From the NCBI GenBank assembly GCA_964392615.1, contig CAYMRB010000002.1, positions 1 through 64,000 of the forward strand: a stretch of DNA of 64,000 nt, given 5' to 3'. Shown piece after piece: positions 17,766 through 25,300 of this stretch; position 1 is the stretch's first letter; the number at the start of each line of letters is the position of its first letter. The DNA is from CAYMRB01 sp964392615 (GTDB taxonomy: Bacteria; Planctomycetota; UBA8108). The position numbers and the translations under genes are program-made. The notes beneath the pieces were generated by a model. It was not told the DNA's origin and made no database searches. It was given only the letters and a program-made list of their open reading frames with translations.

Positions 17766-19295
17766 ATGACATCGTCGCCGCCCCAGATCGAACACCTGCT
17801 TCAGATGCGGGGGATCACGAAGTCGTTTCCCGGCGTCAACGCGCTGCAGGGCGTCGACTTTCTCGTCAAGCGGGGAGAGGCCCACGCGCTGATGGGCGAG
17901 AACGGGGCGGGGAAGTCGACCCTCATCAAGATCCTCACGGGCATCCTGCGGTGCGACGCCGGCGACATCGTTTTCGATGGACGGGATCTCTCTCCGGCTA
18001 CGGCAGCCGATGCCCAGCGAGCGGGGATCAGCTCCGTCTACCAGGAGCTCGACCTGATTCCGCACCTCAGCGTCGCCGAGAACCTCTTCGTCGGGCGCGA
18101 GCCTCTGAAGCGGGGGCTCATCGATTGGCGCACCGTCAGGCGACGGGCGCATGAGATCCTGGGCAACCTGGGGCTCGGCGATGTCGATGTCGACGCGCCG
18201 TCTCATCGCCAGAGCGTCGCGGTGCAGCAGATGGTCGCCATCGCGCGGGCCGTATCGGTCGACGCCAGGCTCTTGGTGATGGATGAGCCGACCTCGTCGC
18301 TCAGTGAGAGCGAGGTGGAAGTGCTGTTCGAGGTCATTCGCGCTCTCAAGCGGCGTGGGATCTCGATCATCTTCATCAGCCACAAGCTCGACGAGGTGTT
18401 CGAGATCTGCGAACGCGCGACGGTTCTGCGCGATGGGCAGCTGGTTGGCGAGTACCGGCTCGTGGAACTGGACAAGCTGCAGCTGGTTTCGCTGATGATC
18501 GGACGAGCAGCGGAGACGGTCCTCGAGCGGAAAAGAACGGGCGCCGAGGTCGCGGACGAACAGCGGCCGCTTCTGAGGGCGACCGGTCTGTCCAGAGGTC
18601 GCAGGACGCGCGAGATCAGCATCGAAGTCCGCACGGGCGAGATCGTCGGCGTGGCCGGGCTGCTCGGATCGGGGCGCACGGAGCTGGCCCGTATCCTCTT
18701 CGGCGATGAGAGACCGGAGGCGGGCGCGCTCGAGATTCGAGGAGGAAGAGCCGCGATCTGCAGCCCGCGAGATGCCGTTCGTCTACACGTCGGCTTCTGC
18801 TCGGAGGATCGCAAGGAAGAGGGTATCTTCCCCGGCATGTCCGTCCTGGACAACATGACCATGGCCATGTTGCCTCGTCTGAGCCGGTTGGGCGTTCTCT
18901 CTCGCAGGGCGCAGCTCGATGTCGTCGAAAGGTACATCGACAAGCTGCAGATCGCCGCCTCCGGGCCTCACCAGCTGGCTGGGCAGTTGAGCGGAGGGAA
19001 CCAACAGAAGGTTCTGCTCGCGCGCTGGCTTTGCATGAACCCGGTGCTGATGATCCTCGACGAGCCGACCCGCGGCATCGACGTCGGCGGGAAGTCGGAG
19101 ATCGAGGACATCATCTGCGAGCTGGCGGAGGATGGCGTCGCGATCCTCATGATCTCGTCCGAGCTGGAGGAGCTGATCCGATCGTGCGATCGGGTCGTCG
19201 TGTTGTCCGCAGGAAGGAAGGTGGGGGAGCTCGGTGCGCGAGAGATCTCCGAGGGGAGCCTTCTGCACATGATGGCTCACGGGCGTGAGGCGTGA
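17766..19295 (+). CDS. sugar ABC transporter ATP-binding protein with two nucleotide-binding domains
   Basis: 509 residues, typical for RbsA/MglA/YtfR. The start at 17766 is 16 bases after the binding-protein stop; the AGGAG touches the ATG, so a slightly earlier or later start is possible. Domain 1 has Walker A GENGAGKST, a degenerate signature SVAVQQMVAIARA and Walker B LLVMDEPTSSL. Domain 2 has the degenerate Walker A GLLGSGRTEL, a canonical signature LSGGNQQKV and LMILDEPTRGID. This asymmetry is normal for the CUT2 sugar importers. It powers uptake through the two permeases encoded next. Its stop overlaps the preferred start area of the first permease. Confidence 0.92.
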   Translation: MTSSPPQIEHLLQMRGITKSFPGVNALQGVDFLVKRGEAHALMGENGAGKSTLIKILTGILRCDAGDIVFDGRDLSPATAADAQRAGISSVYQELDLIPHLSVAENLFVGREPLKRGLIDWRTVRRRAHEILGNLGLGDVDVDAPSHRQSVAVQQMVAIARAVSVDARLLVMDEPTSSLSESEVEVLFEVIRALKRRGISIIFISHKLDEVFEICERATVLRDGQLVGEYRLVELDKLQLVSLMIGRAAETVLERKRTGAEVADEQRPLLRATGLSRGRRTREISIEVRTGEIVGVAGLLGSGRTELARILFGDERPEAGALEIRGGRAAICSPRDAVRLHVGFCSEDRKEEGIFPGMSVLDNMTMAMLPRLSRLGVLSRRAQLDVVERYIDKLQIAASGPHQLAGQLSGGNQQKVLLARWLCMNPVLMILDEPTRGIDVGGKSEIEDIICELAEDGVAILMISSELEELIRSCDRVVVLSAGRKVGELGAREISEGSLLHMMAHGREA

Positions 19296-19302
19296 TGGCG
19301 TG

Positions 19303-20214
19303 ATGTTTCGCAAGTACGAGACAGCGATCGCGTTCGTGGCGTTGATCGTCCTGAACGCCTGCTTCACGCCGAACTTCCTCTCGCTCGGGACGCTCGAGAA
19401 CACGTTGGTTCAGGCCTTTCCGATCGTACTCGTCGCTCTCGGCATGACGCTCGTGATCTCGTCAGGGGGAATCGACATCTCGGTCGGAGCGATCATGGCC
19501 GTCGCCGGTGCCGTCCTGGCGCGCGTCTACACTGCGGACGTCGGCTTGGCATTGCCGATCGCTTGCGCTCTCGTCGGGGGTGGACTGTGCGGCTTGCTGA
19601 ACGGTGTCCTCGTCGCGGGCTTCAGGATCCAGCCGATCATCGTGACCCTGGTCGTGATGATCGCGGGGCGCGGCCTGGCGCAGATCGTTCTCGGCGAGCC
19701 GGCCACGTCGCTGCTGTTCACCCCATTCAGCGAGTTCGGTCGCTTGAAGGTCGCGGGCGTGGTTCCGGTGCAGATTCCGATCCTGCTCGCCGTCGTCGCC
19801 GCGATGTTCTTCGTCGCGAAGAAGACCGCCTTCGCGAAGCGCGTCGAGGCCATTGGCGACAATCCGCGCGCGGCGCGTCTGGTCGGCATCCGCGTCGTGT
19901 TCGTCACTGCGACGGTCTACGTTCTGTGCGGCATGCTCTGCGCGGTCGCTGGCGTCATGGAGGCCTGCCGCGTCACGCAAGTCAACGCGGGCCAATTGGG
20001 CGTGCTGATCGAGCTCGATGCGATCGCCGCGGTCGCCATCGGGGGGACGCCCTTCTCCGGCGGGCGCGCGCGGATTCTGGGCACGGTCGTCGGCGCGATC
20101 ACCGTTCAATTGGTCACCGTCGTCGTCAACATGAACAACATCGCGTTTCACTACTCGCTGCCTTTGAAGGCGGTGATCGTGATCCTGGCGCTGTGGACAC
20201 AGAGGAGGAGGTAG
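19303..20214 (+). CDS. sugar ABC transporter permease 1 (YtfT/RbsC-like)
   Basis: 303 residues from ATG 19303 (MFRKYETAIAF); a GTG at 19285 overlapping the ATPase gene is the alternative. It is almost entirely hydrophobic, with eight or more membrane segments. BPD_transp_2 family motifs include VLVALGMTLVISSGGIDISVGAIMA, GLLNGVLVAGFRIQPIIVTL and AIAAVAIGGTPFSGGRA. It forms half of the membrane channel with the second permease encoded immediately downstream. The gene is 7 bases after the ATPase stop and 24 bases before the next start, in the same operon. Confidence 0.88.
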   Translation: MFRKYETAIAFVALIVLNACFTPNFLSLGTLENTLVQAFPIVLVALGMTLVISSGGIDISVGAIMAVAGAVLARVYTADVGLALPIACALVGGGLCGLLNGVLVAGFRIQPIIVTLVVMIAGRGLAQIVLGEPATSLLFTPFSEFGRLKVAGVVPVQIPILLAVVAAMFFVAKKTAFAKRVEAIGDNPRAARLVGIRVVFVTATVYVLCGMLCAVAGVMEACRVTQVNAGQLGVLIELDAIAAVAIGGTPFSGGRARILGTVVGAITVQLVTVVVNMNNIAFHYSLPLKAVIVILALWTQRRR

Positions 20215-20238
20215 CAGCCCGTGGCGGGAGGGAGCGAC

Positions 20239-21165
20239 ATGTTGCGCGTGATCCGATCCCAGGGACCGCTCGTCGCCCTGCTCGTGCTGTGCGTCGCGGC
20301 GACCTGCTACCGCAGCTCGTTCATCGATCCGACGAACCTGGCCAACATCCTCCGGCAGGTCAGCATTCCGGGTCTCGTCGCGATCGGCATGGCCTTCGTC
20401 ATCCTGTCCGGCGGCATCGACCTCTCCGTCGGGTCCATCGCGGCGGTCGCATCCGTATTGGCAGCCAGGTGGAGTGGGGACAGCGCGGTGGCCATCGTCG
20501 TGCCGACGATGGTCGGCGCGGGCATCGGCATGATGAACGGGACGTTGATCACCCGCGCGGGGATTCAGCCCTTCATCGCGACGCTCGCGACGATGTTGGG
20601 AGCGCGAGGGCTGGCGTTCATCGTCGCAGGAGGCAAGCCGGTGGGTGCGGACAAGGCCGGAGTGCTGTCGCAGATCGCGAAGGCGGATCTACTCGGCATC
20701 CCGGCGATGGCGCTGATCTACTTGCTCACGTTTCTCCTCGCCGTCGTCGTGGCCGGTCGCACACGCTTCGGCCGCGCTCTCTACGCGATCGGCGGCAACG
20801 AGGAGGCGGCCATCACGATGGGGCTGGCCGTCAAGCGCAACAAGCTGTTCGCATACACCATCTCAGGAGCGCTCGCCGGGATTGCAGGAGTGCTACTGAC
20901 GTCGCGCATCGGCTCCGGGCAGCCGACCGCTGCGGCCGGATGGGAGCTCACCGCCATCGCCGCCGTCGTCATCGGAGGCATTTCGCTGACAGGAGGCGTC
21001 GGCCGGATGAGTCACACGCTGTACGGCGTGCTGATTCTCGGCGTGATACCCAACGTGATCAACCTGCAGGGCACGCTGTCCTATTGGTACGTCAATCTGA
21101 TCACGGGGCTGCTGCTGTTGGCGATCGTCCTGCTGCAGTCGCGGATCGCGTCACGAGTGCGTTGA
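20239..21165 (+). CDS. sugar ABC transporter permease 2 (YjfF-like)
   Basis: 308 residues from ATG 20239, preceded by GGGAGGG at a good distance; a GTG at 20221 is less likely. It has the same fold as permease 1 but only modest similarity to it: GLVAIGMAFVILSGGIDLSVGSIAA, GMMNGTLITRAGIQPFIATLATM and AIGGNEEAAITMGLAVKRNK (the coupling-helix EAA-like loop), and IAAVVIGGISLTGGVGR. Two different permeases for one ATPase is the arrangement of the galactofuranose-type importer. It ends the rightward operon and converges on the TIM-barrel gene with a 19-base gap that holds no clear terminator. Confidence 0.88.
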   Translation: MLRVIRSQGPLVALLVLCVAATCYRSSFIDPTNLANILRQVSIPGLVAIGMAFVILSGGIDLSVGSIAAVASVLAARWSGDSAVAIVVPTMVGAGIGMMNGTLITRAGIQPFIATLATMLGARGLAFIVAGGKPVGADKAGVLSQIAKADLLGIPAMALIYLLTFLLAVVVAGRTRFGRALYAIGGNEEAAITMGLAVKRNKLFAYTISGALAGIAGVLLTSRIGSGQPTAAAGWELTAIAAVVIGGISLTGGVGRMSHTLYGVLILGVIPNVINLQGTLSYWYVNLITGLLLLAIVLLQSRIASRVR

Positions 21166-21184
21166 GACGTCGAGATCGCAGACC

Positions 21185-22147
21185 TCACTCGATCAGCGCA
21201 AACGCCTTCTTCATCGCCTTCGCTGTCGTAGCGGCCGCTTCGTCGTCAGCCATCTCGTTGAGCGCGCGGTTGAACGGTTCGGCGCGGACGGGGCCGTCGT
21301 AGCCGATCTCGACGAGCGCTTTCAGAAAACCGGCGACGTCGATGACTCCGGTGGCCATCGGCAGCTCGCGTCGGTTGTCGATCTGCTTGTCGATGTCGAC
21401 CCCGGTCGGCGCGTCGTTGAGGTCGACCGCGACCACGTCCTTGTTCTTCAGCGTGCGGATGTCGTCCGGCGTCTCGCGGGCGGTGTACCAATGCCAGCTG
21501 TCGAGGATGAAGCCGACGTTGTCCTGACCGGCTTCGGCGAGGAGCTCCTTCGTCTCGGCCATCGTGTGCACGAAGCAGTGTCGCGAGCGCGTCCAGAGCG
21601 TCTTCGTGCCGATGTACTCGAGACCGAGGCGCAAGCCGTGGTCCTTCAGGATGGAACCGACCTCGCGCAGCCGCCTCGAGTAGCGCCTGAACTGCTGCAG
21701 GTAGGTCAGATCGTCCTGGAACGGGCGGATCCACGTGCCGATGCGCGTGACGCCTGCGCGCTGCAGCACCTTCGCGGCAGCGGCGAGCTTCGCGAGCCCG
21801 TCGCGGTACCGCCCGTCGCCGGCGTCGAGGGCGACCGGCAGATTGCCCGCGCTGAGAACGAGCTTCCTTTCCGTCAGATCGGCGAGGAATCTCTCGAGCT
21901 CGGCTGCGGAGAGCCTGCCGAGGTCGGCTGTTTTCGCCTCGACCGACTCGAAGCCATGACGCGCGGCGAGCTCGACAGCGCGGCGCTGGTCGGCGCGCAC
22001 ACCGATGCTGCCGCAGCGCAGGTCGATCGTCATGCGGCGCTTGCCTTCTCCTGGCGGAGCCGCGGCCGCGAAGGCAGGAGCCATGCCGACCGCGGCGGTC
22101 GACACGAGAGCGGCACGACAAAACGATCTACGGCTGATGGCTTGCAT
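21185..22147 (-). CDS. Tat-exported sugar phosphate isomerase/epimerase-like TIM barrel
   Basis: 320 residues from ATG 22147, preceded by GAGGAG at eight bases. The N-terminus is a Tat signal (SRRSFCRAALVSTAAVG) ending near AFAAAAPP. The mature protein belongs to the xylose-isomerase-like TIM barrel (AP endonuclease 2) superfamily: AVELAARHGFESVEAKTADL, LGLEYIGTKT, VGFILDSWHWY and VDLNDAPTGVD, with acidic/His residues (Glu in LEYIG, Asp and His in DSWHW) placed as metal ligands. It probably isomerises or epimerises a sugar or keto-sugar, in the periplasm if the Tat signal is used. It ends next to the ABC permease and follows the second HzsA-like gene by 38 bases on the same strand. Confidence 0.78.
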   Translation of the reverse strand: MQAISRRSFCRAALVSTAAVGMAPAFAAAAPPGEGKRRMTIDLRCGSIGVRADQRRAVELAARHGFESVEAKTADLGRLSAAELERFLADLTERKLVLSAGNLPVALDAGDGRYRDGLAKLAAAAKVLQRAGVTRIGTWIRPFQDDLTYLQQFRRYSRRLREVGSILKDHGLRLGLEYIGTKTLWTRSRHCFVHTMAETKELLAEAGQDNVGFILDSWHWYTARETPDDIRTLKNKDVVAVDLNDAPTGVDIDKQIDNRRELPMATGVIDVAGFLKALVEIGYDGPVRAEPFNRALNEMADDEAAATTAKAMKKAFALIE

Positions 22148-22185
22148 CGATCGATCTCCTCGTTCGTACTCGGTGCCCGCTGGTG

Positions 22186-25152
22186 TCAGTTCTTCATCGC
22201 GGTCAACGGCAGCGGGCGGAAGTCCGGCTCGTCGCGCCACTGGAAGTTCTTCTTGCCGAGATGCGTGCCGTAATAGGGCACGTTGGCGTCGATCCACGTG
22301 ACGATGCGGATGAACTCTTCGCGTGTGACGCCCTTGCCACAGGGGGCGCTGCGAATGCGCTCGACCAGCGTGCTGCGATGCGAGCCGAAGGTCATCGGCA
22401 GCTCCGGAGGCACGTTGGCGGAGCCGTAGCCGTCGTTCAGATAGCTGACGAGCCCCTTCTCGATGAAGTTCTCGTAGGAGCGATCGAACAACCTAGTGAG
22501 CTCGCCGGAGAGGTCGAGGTCGCCGGCGGGCTTCTCGCCGTCGTGACAGCCGACGCAGCGCTCGTCGAGAAGCGGGCGGATGTCGACCGCGTAGTGCACG
22601 GTGCGCGGCCCGATGTCGCCCGGCTGCGGCTGGAGCGTCTGCACCGGGCCGGCCAGCGCCAGCGGCGTGGCGGACCGAGCGTCCGGCGTCCACTCGCTTC
22701 CCTCGTGACAACCGATGCAGGAGCGGGTTTCTCCCGGCATGAGGTTGACGAAGGTCCGCATGCGCTGCAGCTCCATGTAGTCGTCATCGAGTACCTGGAA
22801 GAAGAGGTTCTTCCCGGCCGGCACGGCGAAGTGGGCCGAGCCATCCGCGTGGATCTTCGTGACGCCCCAGATCTTCTTGATGTTGACGTCGCACCGCATG
22901 CTGACGGCCGACGCCTGCAAGCCGGCGCCGTCTCCGTTCTGCGCCGAGCGCCACCCCTCGTTCCACGAGATGCCGATCGCCTCCATGACGCGCAGGTACT
23001 TCGCGCGGCCACGTTCGACGCCGGTCAGGCCGTGATACACGTCTTGCAGCAGGAGCGTCGCCAGCTTCGGAGGCTCGAGATCGTGAGACGTCGTCGACGA
23101 TGGCGTCGCGGGCTCGCCCGTATACTCCAAGGGCGCGATCGCCGGCGGCTTGCGGCGTGGGCGCAGCGGGAACGGCTGGAAGCAGGAGATGTCGGGATGG
23201 CGGTAGAGCTCGGCGCGATTGCCCCACGCGTCGAGCAGGTAGAGGCCGTAGGCCTTCGGCGCGCTGCAGTGTGCTCCGCCGGGATTGTGGGCGACCAGGA
23301 AGAGCTTCTCCGACAGCGGGTAGGGCTCCTTGAAGTAGCCGAAGGTCCTGCCGCTGCGGTGGTGGCTCATTCCGGGGTAGCCGAGCTCGGGCGTCAGGTT
23401 CGTCATGGCGGACACGGTGCGAGGGTCGACCGATCGATCGACCAATACGACCGGGCCGACCGACAGGCCGCAGTGGGGCGCAGCGACCGTGACGACCTGC
23501 TGGCTTCCCGGAATGGCTCGCGCGTCGACCATTCCCGCGGGCAGGATCAGATCGTTCTTGTACACATGAGTCGAGTGGCTGCCGTCCGGGCGCATCGCCC
23601 ACAGGCTCTGGACATTGCCGAAGCCCTTGTCGACGTATTCCCAGCGCGTGTAGATCACGCGGCCGTCGTGCATCACGGAGGGGGACAGCTCGTTGACCGG
23701 CCCGGACGAGATGCAGCGCGGGTCAGCGCCGCTCTCGTCCATCAGGTAGAGCGAGGTGACCGTCGAGCCGAAGCAGAAGACACGGCGCTTCGACCTCGTC
23801 GATGCGAACAGGATGTTGCCGTCGGGAAGATAGCAAGGATCGACGTCCTCGAAGCGAAAGCGATCACCGTAGCTCTCGCGCAGTCGACTCTCCTCGGGGT
23901 CGTCGAAGGTCAGCTGTCGCAGATCGCTGCCATCGATTCCGACCTCGTAGATGCGATAGCCCTCGCCCGGTGCAGCCTTGTAGGCGAAGACGACGCGTTC
24001 GCTGTCGAAGGACAGGTCGAATCGACCGAAGAGACCGCCGGCGAATTCGGGGACGATCTCCGTGACGCGACCGTCCGGTGCCACCGGCGACAGCACGCAG
24101 AGGTTGCCGCCCATCCGGCCGCTGCCGTCCCAGTGGTCGCTGTAGATGTGGCTCGACGAGTATGTCTGTCGCTTGACGAACAGCAGTCGGTCGAAGTCGA
24201 GCAGAGGATGCTCGAGCATGGCCTCGCGTCGCAGGGCGACGAGATCGTCCTCGACGCGTGTCGCCTCCTCCGGGTGGTGAGCTCGGTCGTCGCGCAGCAC
24301 GGACTGCGCCAGCTCGAGCGCGTCCAGTCTCTCGAGATAGCGCGGGCCGTTCGGATACTGCGAGCCGAAGGATGCGATCATGTCCTCGATCGCCAGCCGC
24401 AGCGTCGCGACGTTGACGCTGCCGGGCGGCAGGAACGCGTTGCGGTAGATCGGCGGCACTCGGGAGATCTTCGCGTCGGGATCGGCGCGCTCCCACCCGA
24501 GCTCGTGGCGCGACCTCTCTCCCCTCCAGCTCAGCGGAAGCTTCGTCGTCGGCCCGGTCGGCTTCCAGTCCTTCGGGAAGCCGACGGGAGACTCGAAACG
24601 CAACGCGATGACGTTGGGCGGCGCGCCTCGGCGCGTGAGCTTCAGCGTGTGCTTGCCGTGCGTGATCGGGATGTCGGCGGTCTCCTCCCACTCCGCACCG
24701 CGGCGTCTCGGAGCAGGGCTGTCATCGTGCAGCTTCGGGCGACGGAACGGGTTCGGCGGCAGATCGCCGGTCACTCGTCCGCAGTACGTGCCTGCGCTAT
24801 CGTCGTCGAGCCAGATCTCGATCGGACGCCGCTCGGACGACGCATACCGGACGTGAAGCGTGTAGGTCGCGTCGACCGGAAAGTCGATGTCGTACTCGAC
24901 GAACCACGGCCGGGCGGCGCGCGCGTACGAGCCTGCGACGAGCTCGGGATAGGTGTCGCGATAGTCGGCGTACAGGTCCGGGTTCGCGTAGACGTCCGCG
25001 TTGCCCCGATCGAAGGCCCACGCCGGTATCTCGAACTTGCCGGCCGCTGCGGTTTCGGCTGGCTCGGCGGTACCGCGCAGCAGCAGCGCGACGACCGCGA
25101 GCGCCAGAACCACCGATCGTCCACAGCGTCGTACGTTCGACCCGCATCTCAT
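22186..25152 (-). CDS. second HzsA-like secreted diheme protein
   Basis: 988 residues with a signal peptide (RSVVLALAVVALLLRGTAEPAE) and a GGGAGAG ribosome site upstream of ATG 25152. It shares architecture with the 4185-7031 product: an N-terminal ligand-binding-like beta domain (IEIWLDDDSAGTYCG), a TolB-like propeller (YLPDGNILFASTRSKRRVF, RVIYTRWEYVDKGFGN) and a C-terminal heme region with CIGCH near 812 and CVGCH near 866, then GSHRSTLVERI. It belongs to the hydrazine-synthase-alpha-like family, with no other anammox gene nearby. The conserved GTRAIPGSQQV-like and EPYPLSEK-like segments in both paralogues suggest a common role, perhaps redox chemistry on a glycan or metabolite. This remains unproven. 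Confidence 0.75.
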   Translation of the reverse strand: MRCGSNVRRCGRSVVLALAVVALLLRGTAEPAETAAAGKFEIPAWAFDRGNADVYANPDLYADYRDTYPELVAGSYARAARPWFVEYDIDFPVDATYTLHVRYASSERRPIEIWLDDDSAGTYCGRVTGDLPPNPFRRPKLHDDSPAPRRRGAEWEETADIPITHGKHTLKLTRRGAPPNVIALRFESPVGFPKDWKPTGPTTKLPLSWRGERSRHELGWERADPDAKISRVPPIYRNAFLPPGSVNVATLRLAIEDMIASFGSQYPNGPRYLERLDALELAQSVLRDDRAHHPEEATRVEDDLVALRREAMLEHPLLDFDRLLFVKRQTYSSSHIYSDHWDGSGRMGGNLCVLSPVAPDGRVTEIVPEFAGGLFGRFDLSFDSERVVFAYKAAPGEGYRIYEVGIDGSDLRQLTFDDPEESRLRESYGDRFRFEDVDPCYLPDGNILFASTRSKRRVFCFGSTVTSLYLMDESGADPRCISSGPVNELSPSVMHDGRVIYTRWEYVDKGFGNVQSLWAMRPDGSHSTHVYKNDLILPAGMVDARAIPGSQQVVTVAAPHCGLSVGPVVLVDRSVDPRTVSAMTNLTPELGYPGMSHHRSGRTFGYFKEPYPLSEKLFLVAHNPGGAHCSAPKAYGLYLLDAWGNRAELYRHPDISCFQPFPLRPRRKPPAIAPLEYTGEPATPSSTTSHDLEPPKLATLLLQDVYHGLTGVERGRAKYLRVMEAIGISWNEGWRSAQNGDGAGLQASAVSMRCDVNIKKIWGVTKIHADGSAHFAVPAGKNLFFQVLDDDYMELQRMRTFVNLMPGETRSCIGCHEGSEWTPDARSATPLALAGPVQTLQPQPGDIGPRTVHYAVDIRPLLDERCVGCHDGEKPAGDLDLSGELTRLFDRSYENFIEKGLVSYLNDGYGSANVPPELPMTFGSHRSTLVERIRSAPCGKGVTREEFIRIVTWIDANVPYYGTHLGKKNFQWRDEPDFRPLPLTAMKN

Positions 25153-25184
25153 CGCCTACTCTCCCGCTGCAGGGACAAGGAAAC

Positions 25185-25213
25185 GCGCGCGATTGACACT
25201 TCTTCTCGCGCGC
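25185..25213. promoter_or_regulatory. perfect 8-bp GC hairpin in the leader of the second HzsA-like gene
   Basis: GCGCGCGA (25185-25192) pairs with TCGCGCGC (25206-25213) around a 13-base loop, 33 bases upstream of the ATG at 25152. A TTGACA hexamer sits in the loop on the plus strand. It could be a leader structure or the end of a transcript from the left. No U-tract follows on either strand. The remaining non-coding bases up to 25300 show nothing else. Confidence 0.35.
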
Positions 25214-25300
25214 ATTGTAGCCGTGCCGCACGAGGGAAGCCAAGTGGAAGGGCGGGCTCGTATCGTCTTCGAGCCGGTCAACACGATCCGCGAACGCGAT

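Noticed and set aside
4185..25152. Anammox hydrazine synthase
   Set aside because: Only alpha-like proteins occur; no beta/gamma subunits or hydrazine dehydrogenase are nearby, and the family is common in non-anammox Planctomycetota.
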